DNA from: Cladorhizidae sp. MBARI D1340-BT2
Taxonomy: Eukaryota; Porifera; Demospongiae; Poecilosclerida; Cladorhizidae
DNA: 64,000 nucleotides
Direction: 5' to 3'
Assembly (NCBI GenBank): GCA_028752905.1
Contig: JAQNBH010000004.1
Span: 33,611,189 to 33,675,188, forward strand
Under the pieces are notes generated by a model that searched no databases, was not told the DNA's origin, and was given only the letters and a program-made list of their open reading frames with translations. Positions within the stretch are counted from its first letter, which is position 1. Every line of letters begins with the position of its first letter. The translations under genes and the position numbers were made by a program. This document shows positions 1 to 13,400 of the stretch, piece by piece.

Positions 1-329
1 TTATCAAACCTTGGTAAGTTAAACACACATCTTGCTTTTCTCTACAGACAGGTTTGACAGTTGGCATATATATATAGGAAGGATAACTGATGCATATAGT
101 CCATACAAGGAGAGCTGTGCTGATAATGGAGACCACACTGAACACACTAAACAGCTGAACCACATCATTTGGTCTAAAGACTAACAAACTAACATTCTTC
201 TACATGTTATGGTTGAAAATATCCATTCCCACTCCACAAAATACACTTGCATACACTCATGAATTTCTATATACTGACTTACCAAAACTAACCTTCATAA
301 CTAGTTCCTTCATCTACAAACCTCTTATC

Positions 330-518
330 TGCAGAACTTTTATTGATAGGCAAGAGAGTAATAACTGCAAGAACAAGGAGATTAGTAGACTGGGCTTTGC
401 TGGTGGTGGTGGCTGCTGTGGTAGTGGCTGCAGTAATTGCATGCCTGGTGTTGACATTTGTAGAAGTATCAGCAATTAAGTCAGTTATGAAATCACTGCA
501 GTGACACACACACCAAAC

Positions 519-550
<32 letters not shown>

Positions 551-1256
551 TAAACATAATCTCTAACAAACAGAAATCAAGTATTTATTAGCATGTGGTA
601 CAGCCTAAATATGGTGTTTAAAGCCATCCCATCCTCAGGTTTTAACCACACCTTTATGAACTTGCTCCTTCTAAGAAATGAGAACAACACTCAAGAATTG
701 ATTTATAGTTCTGGACATTCCATCTGCTTCCTGTCCTATAATTCTCCTGTTCAGGCTACTACTAGATTAGGTCCTCCAATGCCTCGGCTCTCCATGTGTA
801 CTTTACATGACCAGGTGATGTGGTAATACCACTGGAGGGTGGATGAGAGTGGCTGAACTGGACATGAGATAACATTACCCAGATTACCCGATACAAAGGA
901 CTTCAGAAAAATCAGTTTACTTTCCTTCAAATTGGGGTGGGAAGAAGTTGGCGAAATACCCTAGGCACCCAAGTCTCAACCCTTCATGATACAGCTTGCT
1001 GAGATATGGAAACAAGTACACAGACATTATTTCATTGATTATCAAAATATTTATAGACGAATTTCAACTTGATTGTCTAATAATATGTCATTGATTGTTG
1101 CTTTTTTATGAATATTATTTGGAAGGAGGAAATAATTTTTCCTATATGTTTCCCACCTGACCCTGAGATTATGGTGCTCTAGTTAGGGCCACAACCGATC
1201 TTGGTGGAGTGATGGAGAAATTGCTATTGAGGCAATTCAGCTTTATATTCAATAAA
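330..1256 (+). pseudogene. Degraded relative of gene B (first copy)
   Basis: At 375-490 one frame reads RRLVDWALLVVVAAVVVAAV and continues to an Ala-Ile-Lys-Ser segment, matching the gene B membrane span. A CA microsatellite interrupts it. At 820-865 GGWMRVAELDM is recognisable, and at 1213-1253 the C-terminal end EIAIEAIQLYIQ plus stop. Frameshifts, stops and large losses separate these parts, so no full product is possible. The 3' flank also matches that of gene B to about 2050. Confidence 0.75.
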
Positions 1257-1259
1257 TTA

Positions 1260-3120
1260 GAAATTTTAATGTGTTAACAAGTTAGTACCAACTAAGTAAA
1301 TATTGAAATGAGCTGTGATGCATACCCTAACATTTCAGATGCTTCTTGTTCTCACAAATATTGTGTTATATCTCACCACATTGTATTACAAAAGTTAATA
1401 CATCCCATACTTGGTAAATATTCACATTGCGGATATGAACTATATAAATGTGTTAAATTGTTGCTGTTGTTATTATTATTATTATATTTTTATTACTATT
1501 TGCTTGTGGAAAGTGGATGTGGGATGGACTCTGCTATTATGGTTTTTCACCTTGATTCTGGGAGCTTCAGAACATATAGTTATGGGGGCACAACCCACCT
1601 TCAGCTCAAGTAGGTTGTGTATAAATATAACTTGCCATGAATACTGATAATGCTGATGCAATGGGGAATCTATAAGACATGTTTTTGCAATTAACTAGGT
1701 ACAATTTTGATTACCAACCCACCATACTTTTCCAGATTCATTTGGTGAACTATAAACTCCACCGAACTCACAGAGAACATAAATTAGAACCAACATCTAC
1801 TCAAATCACCAGACAAAACATGACTCTTTCTAGCTAAGTCGCTGAGACAGTTTATGAATTCCTTTATTGCCATGCCTTAGCTCTATCTAGCAAAATAATC
1901 TAGCTATATAGCTACACATTAAAATATTCATGTTCAAAAACCGATCATAATAATAGACATCATGATCAAGAAGCTTTATTAGGCTCAGGCAAAGCTTCTA
2001 CACTCCATCTGTCCATGCTAGCAAGAATGGATAGTAAAGTTTCATCCTGACATAGCCACTCTATTAATCAACACATTCTAGTTAGGACACGTTTGCTAAA
2101 TTGGAAATGATCGTCACTCTCAATATTGAGAATATATGAGCTTGTGCTTTTCCTAACCAAAAATATCCATTGGCTTCTTTAAAGTTTGTGAGGCTGCCCA
2201 TTCCAGACTACTTGGTGTATGTATTTTACAAGCCTTTCAGTGGGAAAAATAAGAGAAGGGGTTGCTGTGGTTTAATTATATCCCATCACATTAGAAGTGA
2301 ATGTAGCTATCTGGCATTTGTTGTCATTTACTGCCTGAGTATTCATTCCAAGTGGCTTTACCAGACCTAGAGCAACTATAGTGTAGAGCTGGTATTTGCT
2401 AATAACTCTCTGTAGAAATAATACTTTAATTCCAGTAGAATTCGAAGATTCTCTGCAGGTATAGCCACTGACTGCTCACTTCTTTGCCAGTAGACAAATG
2501 CACTTGCTGAAGATTGCAGGTGCTATTGGTACACCATAAGATTGTCCAAAGATCGCCTGCTTAGTCAGCTCAGTTTCAAGTTGCACACATGCATGAGCAT
2601 GTTCATTGTGCACAAATGTACTGATGGCACTAATGATTCTCTATTGATGTTTGAGTGATTTGCTGAATAGAGAAGCATATTGGTACTAAATCTACAAAAA
2701 GATTAGTCATTGGACTATTTTGAGCCTTCTAGTATATAGTAAATTAGACATAATGTAAGCAACAATAGATACACGGCAAGAAAATATGTTTTATTTAAAC
2801 TGATCAAAAAATGAAATGAAATGAACACTCACCAATGTAGACAAGGAACATTTATAAGACACTTTAAATGAGCTCCAAATGATTTTTGTAATTATTGGTT
2901 TTGTTAAGTCTTGTAAATGTTTGTTGTTTATATTGGTAAGTACTTGTTTCGTTTCTTTTTTGACTAGGAAAAATCCAATATTGTTTTGGTTCCAAATAAA
3001 AATAATTTATGCCTTTTTAATTTTGTTGTTGATTTTAATTATATTTTAAACTAATATACAAATTAATAATAACAATATCAGAGGCCATTAACACCTAATT
3101 AACTCATGCGAATTAAAATA
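1260..3120. other. Non-coding sequence after the gene B pseudogene
   Basis: To about 2050 it matches the 3' flank of gene B (45900-46590). From there to 3120 it is AT-rich with no gene I can support. It repeats at 57880-59746. Confidence 0.6.
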
Positions 3121-3443
3121 TATTTATAATAATAATAATAATAACAACAATAGCAACAACAACAATAACAATAACAACAACAAACAACACCAACAATAAT
3201 AGTAATAATAGTAATAAAAATATTTAAAAAAATAGTAATAATAATAGTAATAATAATAGTAATAATAATAGTAATAACAATAGTAATAACAACAGTAATT
3301 ACAAAAACAACAAAACAACAATAATAACAACAATAACAACAACAAGAACACGAACAACAACAATAATAACCATAAAATAATAACTATATATAATAATAAA
3401 AATAATAATAACAATAATAATAACAACAACAATAATAATAATA
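3121..3443. repeat. ATA/ACA triplet microsatellite
   Basis: Imperfect AAT and AAC triplets over about 320 bp, giving false long frames of Leu, Tyr, Ile or Val. Copy 2 (59747-60060) is slightly shorter. Confidence 0.95.
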
Positions 3444-3592
3444 AGTTGGAGATTTCCTGAACGCAAGATGTTCCCAGCACAGCAGCAGCATTTCCATGCT
3501 GTATTTCTACCAACAACCAATGGGGAGGAAGTAGAAATGGGCCTTAGGCTCCCTAGTCTCCTCCTTAATTCTCCTCCCCAACTCCTTAACCC
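3444..3592 (-). pseudogene. Non-LTR (family N1) 3'-end fragment abutting a triplet microsatellite (copy 1)
   Basis: Minus strand: KELGRRIKEETREPKAHF, then in another frame VEIQHGNAAAVLGTSCVQEI. The end runs straight into a TTA/TTG-type microsatellite of over 300 bp (3121-3443). The 5' side is cut at about 3592 beside TTAACCCTTTAATGG. Confidence 0.65.
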
Positions 3593-3722
3593 TTTAATGG
3601 TCACGGGCGCTTTAAAGCGCCCTAAGAAGTCTCGCAGTTAAAATAGATCGTTCGACCCATAAAAAACTTATTATACGACGCCTAAAACGTAGCTCTATCA
3701 TGTGGTATTCACAAAACAATGA

Positions 3723-4681
3723 CAGCATAACGGTTGCTAAGGACTTTGAACCCGGTGTCATGCCAAATTCTTCCTGTTGCCAAATTTGTCCTCTTTGACC
3801 TACAGCGCATGCGTCAACATGGATTCGAGCATAATATGGCATGTTCTCAAGCTAAATTCTTCCCGCCTGCTAAATTCTTCCCGCCTGCTAAATTCTTCCC
3901 CATGTCATATTTCCCCTTTGCACTTAATGATTTATTGAGCATTATTTCAATTCCAGCATATTTCTGCAGGGTAAATCTACAATGTAAAAATTTAGATATT
4001 TCCAAAAAACATTTTTAATAAACTTTGTCAGAGTATAAGATGAATTCAGGTCTACTGATGGAATTATTATAGAACCTACTCCTTACTCCTTACCATTGAG
4101 TATCTAAACTAAAATTAGTAGCTAATGATATTAGCAATTATTTTATGTATATCTAGGGGGATCTGGTGGTATGCTCCCCCAGGAAATTTTACACTCTATT
4201 CTGGGGCCTTCTAGACCAAAATTGCATGTGTGTCCTGCAGGATAACTGCATAAGCGAGAAGTATAACGATTGGATGATTGAAGGAAGGCCTATGTCTGCA
4301 CCCTTGATGGGTGGGTGTAAAAGGAGAATATTCACTACTATAGGTGCCATGCTTGATGTAATGCTCCACCTTCCTTAAATGTACTCCACAGCCTTTCTCT
4401 GTTCGCTCCATCTGCAAATGCAGCCAAAAGTTGATACACAGGTAGCTAAGCAATCAACACTGTCAAAAAATTGATACACAGGTAGCTAGATATATAGCTA
4501 GGAGCAATCAACATGTTGAGTAACGCACGCTAGGAGAAATCCAGGAGGATAAATTTGGCAAGCACGCTGTCAAACTAACGGCAGGAGAAAACCCGTGTAT
4601 CTGCGCATGCGCAGTAAGTAAAAGAGGACAAATTTTGCTAGGGAAGGATTTGGCACGACACCGGGACGGTTGGCAACTCTG
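3723..4681. mobile_element. Small inverted-repeat element ending CAGAGTTGCC (copy 1)
   Basis: The right end in reverse complement is CAGAGTTGCCAACCGTCCCG followed by GTGTCGTGCCAAATCCTTCC and TTTGTCCTC. The left end has CCCGGTGTCATGCCAAATTC and TTTGTCCTC in direct sense, ending at GCGCATGCG in both arms. The outermost left bases are degraded. There is no transposase, so it is a non-autonomous DNA element by inference. Copy 2 is at 60340-61288. Confidence 0.55.
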
Positions 4682-5531
4682 ACATTACCTTATAAGAAGC
4701 TAGTTGCTAAACTTTTCCTATTGTCAAGCTTGGTTGCCTTTGGTATACTGAATTGTTTCCTACGGTCATGTTTTGTGTGATGAAGCCCACCAGGAGCAGC
4801 TGCCACGGCTATGCAGGGAATCCAGCACCTAGTCACCCAGCAGCTTGAATGTTTACCCATTATATTAGCTAATGCTTCTTTTGGACTAACATAACAGAGC
4901 TGTTAGCTATGAGGGTGCATCATTAGATATTTGTGTCAATTACCTCTGCTCTATGCAACATGCTGACTACATAACTGAGCAGGAAAAAGCTGTTACAAAT
5001 TAAGTAGAAAGAGGAAAGAGCTGAGGTAAAGGCAGAAGCAACGAAGGTTGCGAATGCACAAACTTCGGAAGTCCAGATGCAGGATATATAAACATAGCAA
5101 CAGTTCTCTAGCTATGTAGTTAGTCTAGCTAGCTAGTTTAGCTGCAGCCCACAGATAGTATACAGCGAGTTCCAAAGTTCCCAAATATATTCATGGAATA
5201 AGTGCTTTGTGGCATTGTCATCATATTATAGTGTGGTCCCCACGTATTCCCAGTGCAGTCACAAATACTGGCATGCAGCTAACATTTCTATATCATCTGG
5301 GGATTGGAATGGCAGAAGTTGGTACCAAAAGACAACACACATTTGAGAGACATATGTATATGTTAGTGCTTTTCACATATTTTTTATCCACTTTTTATGG
5401 TGGACAGCTTAGCTTCTTCTCCCTCTCAAAAAGAAAAGAAAGAACGAAGCTCTTTTCTTTCCCTCGCATAACTTGCATACAATGTGTCTGTTAGTAGAAA
5501 TGAAGCAAAAAGTGCTTAAAAGAAGACAATA
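4682..5531. other. Putative 5' flank of gene A
   Basis: About 850 bp between the small element and the signal-peptide ATG. It has CTAGCTAG-rich stretches near 5110-5140 and no clear TATA box. Any promoter of gene A should lie here or in the second copy at 61289-62147. Confidence 0.35.
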
Positions 5532-5611
5532 ATGCTGAAGTCTGTGTTCTTTCTTGCCATTTGGTTAGTGCAGTTCTCCTGTGCGACTACTACCAAGTTC
5601 TTGAAGGTGTT
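5532..5611 (+). CDS. Gene A exon 1: signal peptide
   Basis: The ATG opens [18 protein letters not shown], a typical secretory signal with a hydrophobic core and a Ser-Cys-Ala cleavage context. The exon is taken to end in phase 2 before GTAGTT at 5612, which fits the phase of exons 2 and 3. An in-frame TAG closes the reading frame just beyond, so splicing is required. A GTGTTG donor at 5607 is possible but has the wrong phase. The same exon is unchanged at 62148-62227. Confidence 0.55.
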
Positions 5612-7418
5612 GTAGTTAACTGGGTGTGGTTTACATGAGTTAAAAACAACAACACCTTTGCTGAGGACAGAGAGTTGTTGATCCTTAAATGTGCCCAGTA
5701 TGTTTTGAGCATACAATTATGAATTAAATCCCAAACCATGCTAATTTGGCCCCTATATTCATTGAGTCCAAGAGTAAAAAGGAAAGTAATTTTCAGACTA
5801 GCACCCCTATTATATGCCAGATTTGTTGGGTGTGCCACATCTAGTAAACATTTTTTTGTGTTGTTTTGTGATTGACTATATGCCAGAGAGTATAAATGAC
5901 TGCATGTCTGCCATATCAGAGGAACATCAGAAGTGATGCAAATTATGCACACTCTTAGTCACTGGCTACCAAAGAGGTGAGTCCCTCTTCATCAAGCAAC
6001 AAAAACTAGTGTATGGAAATTTGGATCATGTGGTACTAAAATGTACTTGTGTATGGACATGTGGCATGTGTTACCTACTACAGTCACCCTTCATTACTTG
6101 CCTAATGAGCATCTATATCTGATTTAGCAATTTAATGTATATTTTTGATTTGAAGGTGCTATATAATGTGTCATTTTGAAGGTGTGGAGGATAAAGTATC
6201 TCTGTAACTACCGTGTCTTATGACTTTGTCTCTGCAGCTTTTGTTCGGACACTGGTGTTATTGGATGTACAACAATTGGATGTACAAGTAAGTGTGTATA
6301 TAGACACACACCAGAAACAAAAAAGGAAATGGGAATAGTCACAATCATACCATACCAAATAAATGGGGAGGTAGTAAAGCACATTTGATGTTAATTAAGC
6401 ACCTAGGTTCTAGCCTTCATTGTTAGATTCTCAACATGCTACCTATTAAGAGTGTCGACCAATTAGTCATTTTGCTGACTTGAGTAAATTATCAGCAAGG
6501 TGGCTGAACCAACTCCCCTCATCCTTTTCCCTTGGGAAAGGGATACTACAGAGTGGCAAGGTTGCAGGCAACTGCTGCCCTGATGAAGGTTGAGAGGGTT
6601 GCTGAAGATCTGACTGCAGAATTGAGCTGAACAGAGGAGCATGGGGATGTAGATGAGGACTCTGCAAAGATTTGCTTTTGCATCATAATTTTAGTACACA
6701 GTAATTTCCTACCATGATATGTAAAAAAAATATAAAAAAATAAAAAATATATATATATACAGACAATGTCGAAATATGAGTTGAAGGTAAGCACTTATCA
6801 GACTGTGTTGTGCTACACTTCAATCATCAGCCCTTTTCTTCCATCCTCAGTGACCTGTGGTGGCGTGCACTCCTTAGAGGTAAACATATTGTCAAGCAAT
6901 GTGCCCACACACGAATCCAATTTAGTACACATGCATGCTGGTTATGAGGTGCTGCTTTTTGCTGGACTCTGGTCTTCTTGTTGATTTGTATCACCATTAG
7001 TTCTTTTAAATAAAGTCAACAGGTTACCTCAAGGTCTTACCATACAATGCTAACATTTCTATTATAGACGGATCTGGCTGTCCCTCACAAACTACTGATG
7101 GAATCTGTGACATCTTATGTGGAGCTGGGGGAGAGTGTGAGGGCAATAAGGTCTGCTGTCCAGGCATGAACAGACAATGCTCTGGCTGTGTTGCCCCTGT
7201 TTGTGATGTTGAGGGGAATGTCTACCAGCTCAGTGAAAGTTTCCCTGCTGGAGACGGCTGCAATACCTGGTACTTTATTATATACTGTTAGCTGTAATGG
7301 TATGCTGTTTATGTAATATGTAATATAATAGTAGTAATAGTAGTAGTAATAGTAGTAGAAGTAGTAGTAGTAGCAATAATAGTAGTAGTAGTAGTAGTAT
7401 TAGTAGTAATAATAATAG

Positions 7419-7449
<31 letters not shown>

Positions 7450-10400
7450 CTACTATTACTACTACAACTACTACTACTACTACTTCTACTACTACTACTA
7501 CCATCACCACCCCACTCTTACTACTACTACTACTAATAATAATAATTTGTGTGTTATTAATATAACTCATTCTGCCTCTCTGGTAGGTCTTGTTAACTCT
7601 TTTGGCTGAAAATTAAAGTAATGTGCCTCAATTTTAATTTTAAGTCATGTGACATAGTGGCAGTTAGAGTCAAGAGTGCCTTCTTCATGGCTTGAGGGCT
7701 CCATTAGGTGAGTGCTGTGGATATGCTTGCTAACCTGACAATATATACACAAAAAAATGAATTCCCCCCCCCCCCTACCTTTCTTGCTTTTAGGTCAAAG
7801 ACCACAGCAGTCATTTTATCTTTGCTATTATAATTATATGTAAGTTCTAGTACATCAGGCCATGGATTTATCCAAGAGTCGCTCTATGCTGTATATATGA
7901 AGTCTTCAGCTAGAGCTAGCTCTAGTTATACAACTTGTTTTGTTGTTGTCAAAGCTGATAATAATGTTTGCTGCTGAAAGCCTCTATATCTGTAGTATTT
8001 CTGTGGTAGAGAGAGGTTACATGCAGCCTCACTAGCCAACATCCTGAGTTAGTTTTTACTTTGTGTGTTGTTGTGTAGCTTTTGGTAAATGGTTGCTCCG
8101 TTGCATTCTTTGTGCCAGTAAAACCATTATATTCACTTGCACAGATCTATTTACTAGGTCCCTAGAATGTTAAAATAACCTATAGTGTCTACAGAAGACC
8201 CAACCAAATGATCTATTCGCTGCAACCTCTGCTGTGTGGCTTGCTGTGCCATTGACCACTGACTGTATTTGTGGTTAATTATATTTATATCAATCAATTT
8301 TTCCCCCCAAGATTAAACTTTAGAAACTGTTCTTATAGCTAGAATGCAAATACAATAAGCTACAGTTTGGTACAAGAATAAACTCAATTTATGTAAGCAA
8401 ACAAAAGCTATGAGTTTGTTACTTTTCTCAATGTCTACAGACAATTAAAATTGTCATACCTTTTTAATTCAACAATTTTGTTCTAAAAAGATAGCCCATT
8501 CTCTGTGCTTTCCATTGCATAGTGTGTTGCAATCAATTATGGCTTAATTACTGGCAATAGCACATGTGAGATCATTAAAAAAATATCACAGAAAAAGTCT
8601 TACACCCTCACTATCAGTCATCTCACAACACTTGCCATTTGTAGTGTTATCACTGCAGACACATGGGATTTTTATGTGACATAAAAGTGCCTTTTTTCGT
8701 GACTGTAAGAATTAACTCTATAATCAGGAAGTAAGACATTCAATAAATGTAGTAAAACCTGGGGAAAATACCTAAAACACAGGTTTTATCCACTGGGTTG
8801 GGTTAAATAGGTTTTACCCAGGTAAAATGTGAACACTGATTTCACTGCACAAAAAATTCTGTAATATCTGTGTACCCTGTCTTTCCTGTGGACGGAGATA
8901 AACTGGTTTTGTCACTCACTTCTGCTTTCAACGTGATTGTCGTGAATATGGCATCCTCGTCCACCAAAGAAAAGTGGCTTGAGGAATTTAATTCCAAAGA
9001 AGGCACCAAAATCTTCAAGTTCTTGGCCGACGGGAAGACTCTCTTCTGCAAGGTCTGTGAAGGCTTACGAAAATGTGGTTAAGAAGTGTCAGATCAGGCA
9101 ACATGTAGGGTCCAAGACACATGAGAAGAACTGTCAATTGAAGCGGAAAAGAAATGTTATCCAGGCACAACTTGAGAATTGTTTTGCCACGACACCGAAG
9201 AAATGAAGGACTGCATGTCAAAGAGCTCTGTGAAGCTTTCCTCGCCGCTAGCATTCCATGGATGAAGTTGAACATGCCCAAATTCCGCGGATTCTTGGAG
9301 TCAAACATCGGGATCTCCATGCCAGACAGAACCACCCTTGAGAAGAAGTACCTACCAGGATGCCATTCGCGAGATTCAGGATAGTTTGGGAGACAAACAG
9401 ATTTGGGTGGGCGTCGATGAAACGATGGATGCCATGGGCCGCTACGTGGCAAATGATTTGAGGGAGGCTCGACAACAAGAAGTACCATACGCCTTACCTT
9501 ACCAATGTGGTTTCCGTTGAGAAAACCAATTCTGCCACCATCTCTCGCCTAGTCAACAACACCCTCAAGTTTCTGTGGCCTGCTGATCTGCTGAAGCTTT
9601 CTCTCCGATGCCGCAGCATACATGCTAAAATCAGGCCGGGAAATGAAAGTCTTCTACTCCACACTCCTTCACATCACTTGTCTGGCCCGTGGTCTCCATC
9701 GTGTCTGTGAATCTGTCCGCGAAATGTTTCCAGAGGTCAATGATCTCGTCCCCACCATGAAGAGGACTTTGTAAAAGCCCCCTCCCGCATTATTATTTGG
9801 AAAGAGGTCTGTCCTGAAGTTCCCCTTCCACCTGAGCCTGTGACGACAAGATGGGGCACCTGGATAGATGCAGCTTTGTTCTATGCCAAAAATCTCGAGA
9901 AAGTCAAAACTGTCAGTCGCCAGAAGATGTAGCAGCCATCGGAAAGTGTCAGAAATTGCTCAAGAACCACCCCGCCTTGCCTCAGAGTTGGCCTTCATTG
10001 CAGGAAACTTGGCTTTCCTTTCTGCTGTTCTGACTTGTCTTGAAGAAGCGGGTTTGCCTTTGGAAAGAGCCTTTGCCATCCTCGATGAAGCCAAGTCCAA
10101 CCTCGACAGCATTGTTGGCCAAAAAGGTTGCTGTTACAAAACAAGTTCAACTCTGTGCTGGAGAGAAACCCTGATGTTCTGGTGCTATGCTCAATTTTGG
10201 GCTTGAAAGGCGAGGAAGGCTCCCTACCTGAAGGATTTGGTCCTGGAGACATCACCAACTTCATGTTCTGCCCTACCACCAATGTCGACGTGGAAAGACC
10301 TTTTCGGTCTACAAAACTGTGTTGACTGACAGGCACCACCATTTGACTGAAGGGAATGTGGTCAAAATTATGGTGACACACTGTTTCTATTCTCATGCTG

Positions 10401-13400
10401 CTGACTGCTAGTTGTTCTATCCTGTAATAAAAGGTTTAAAACCGTTTGTTTTCCCTGATATATAGCCCCTACTTATCTGAATTTCAGAATCACATATTTT
10501 GCCATATTTTTGGCATTTTCAGCACATATTTTACCACAAAAAATGACATAAAAACATCATATTTTGCTGAACAAAATGACATAAAAATCCCATGTCTAGT
10601 TATCAGAGTACCCACAGATGCAGTGAAACTTAATTTTTTTCTTTTCCCCAAGTTAGCACCACTTTTGCAGGTGAGGTGAGCATACAGACTGGACTCTATC
10701 TAATGAGAAAAGGCTTGTTTCTTGTGCACTTAATTCAGCCAAAGCCTTTTCCTGACAGATCTAGAATAGTACAAAACTCACACAACACAATAGCATTGAT
10801 AAATTAAGTTAGAGTAGGTTGATAGGCATGCACTAATTTTAGCATTTAAATGGACTTCGATCCCAGCTGCAGGTCATAGAGTTCCAAGTACAATGCAACA
10901 ATGGGGTTGAGCACAGTAAGAAAAGCTACTCATCATCTCCATCCCAAAACATATGAGTCAACTAGAAGAGAGCCCAAAATCTAAGAGGTAGAGGCAGAGT
11001 AGAGTAACTCCAGTCATTACCAAATCCACCAGATGCATAGGTAACCCCCTCCATGCTAATCAGCTGCTCTTCGTACAACAACCTGGGAAGTTTTTTGGCA
11101 TGACTTCTTTCCTACTCCTTCCTAGACTCCTGTAATACTGAATTATAAAGGTGGCTGTGGTCATCATGGACAGCCATCTCGAGTCAGTCAGAGTGTGCTG
11201 CCAACCACACTCATTACAAACAACACACAACAGTTACTAACCCCTGTCTGTTACTTACACCATCTCAAAGTCAAAGACTAGAATTAGAGTCAGGGCATTT
11301 CACCAAGTCAACACATTGGAACAGAGCAGAGGCACTGACAACAAGATTTCTCTTCTCTAAATCAGGGATCAGCTGAGCGCATGAGTTCTGACAGAAACAG
11401 ATCTCAATTTCCATTGAGCCACCAGCACTGGCAGGATGCTGGAAGACATGCAGGGATGATGGAGAGTCAAAATATTCCCGCAAAAGGCGGCAGGCTGGCC
11501 TGTTGAAGGGCAAGACTAGCTGCAGACTGATACCAGTCTGCAACTGTGGTTTTGAACCTCAGTTTCCATCAAGACATTCTCTAGCTTTTTAGACCTAGCC
11601 TCAACCCTCAGAAACTTATGGGCCTCTTCTTGACTCAGTGACATTATCGGAGTGTAGCTTTGGTATTACCAAGATCGGATATGAACTCATTCTAGTTTAG
11701 AACTTCTTTGAAAGAACCAACGTGGCTTGTGCAGAAGCTTATATTTACTGTGCAGTTACTATAGTCTTTATTTATCGAGGGTTTTAAGTGAACAGTCCGA
11801 TCTACCTCATCATTCAGGCTTCTCCTTCATTTCTCGAGCAGTTTACAATGCAATGGCACTAAGAAAAGCTAATAATAAGGAGCTGAAACTTGGAATACAG
11901 TTAGTATAATGATAAATGATGAAGGTATAAAATGATGTTGGTTGGGTCCTCCTTTCAAATGTGACTCCTTTCTTAATAGTGGAGAGATTCAGAGCGGGTA
12001 GGCGTAAGTGTCTCTTCGTAGCTTTCCTCTAAAGATGAGCTTCCAGAAACTGTAGGGCCAGCAAGAAACCATTTATAACAGCAGTTGCGATCATAGCCAT
12101 TAATAATATAATTTTACATGCTATTCCTGATAAACCACAGGGCAAGTTATATGACTATTTTATGTCAGTACAGTGAATTTGTGGGTAAAAATTCCAATAT
12201 TAAGTGCATATAATTAATTATAATTGTGACTGGTATCTGAGCTTGCACCTCTCACCAGTCAATCGGTTAACATAAATAGAACCAAAGTCTATAATTTGTG
12301 TCCTGATCAAGTAGCTGAGATACAGTTATAGAATCAGTGCTTCTATTTATGATTTAAAAAATGTCCAATGCCAAAAAATAATAAAATTGCTTCAAGTCAA
12401 CCCTTCTGTCACTGCTAAAAGCACTTTTGAAAATCTGATGGTGTTTGATTCGGATGATTAGATGTTGTAATCAGTTCTGTATTATTATATATACTGAGTA
12501 TACTGCTCTGATTTTTTTTAGCAATCATGGCCTTCAAATACAATATAGTAGCTACAGTCACCTTCTTAATCATTTTTTACCTCCCAAAATATACACTGTT
12601 CCAGAATGCAGATATAACAAGCTGCAGTTAGTGCAAGAATTGAGAAAGCAAACAAAAAGGTCACTGTCAACAACAAAACTAAGATCGAGGAGCTGAGCGC
12701 CTCCTTTCTCAAGAGTGAATGGACTTATAATAGTGCCCTGTTCAAAAAGGAGGTTATATAGTTGACCTCAATAAAAAAAGCTTCCAGAAACAGCAGTGAA
12801 GGCCTAGGAGAGATGGCCAATGGCAGCAGTCGTTGTTATCTGCCATCGCCATCCCCCTCCCCCCCTCACCCCCCACCCCCACAGCTATTATTTTCTCCTT
12901 GCTTATTCTATCAAAACGAAAGCCAGATTTCTGACTTTTATGAAGAGCAGTCTACTGGGCATGTGTAGGTTGAACATCTATTGCTCAGCACACACTGTTG
13001 ATTTAAAAAAAAGTGGTAAGGGGAAAACAATGTCTGAGTTTGAGCCACGGAAATGTGTGGAGGTCAATCAGGTAAGACAGGTCGTGAAACAAGAAAACTT
13101 CACAACACCAAATCATGGACACCATATTTATTATGATAGCAAGCAACCAAACATACCACAGCAATGAGTGAATGTGCTGCAATTGGGTGCTCATTCATTA
13201 TGCATATGTATATTCCTCACCTATAGCATGTGTACAGGAAATAGACGGGGTCTCTGCACGAGGGATTTCTGCCAAGACCCTTGCTATGATACACCTGACA
13301 GAACCAGAGGCAACTGCTCTCTGACCCAAGCTCAGTACTACTATGATACCACCTCGTCCATCTGCCGCAGTTATTGCAGGGGCTGTAATTCCAGCAGCAA

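Larger units (their letters stand above)
1..7377 (+). repeat. Large near-identical duplication, copy 1
   Basis: The window start matches 56663-64000 through its whole length, offset 56662 at the left and 56616-56623 elsewhere. I noted about 25 substitutions plus a handful of small indels, most in non-coding sequence. It holds a gene B pseudogene, an N1 fragment, a small CAGAGTTGCC element and exons 1-4 of gene A. Both true ends of the duplication lie outside what can be compared. Confidence 0.9.

Noticed and set aside
3124..3604. Long minus-strand frames rich in Leu, Tyr and Val
   Set aside because: They are produced by the triplet microsatellite. Only the first 20-30 codons carry real (N1) sequence.
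6767..6880. Two small exon-like pieces (6767-6788 and 6852-6880) between gene A exons 3 and 4
   Set aside because: They have AG and GT borders, but with the phase set by exon 3 the first runs into a stop and the second gives the wrong phase for exon 4. Exon 3 joins exon 4 directly in phase 1.
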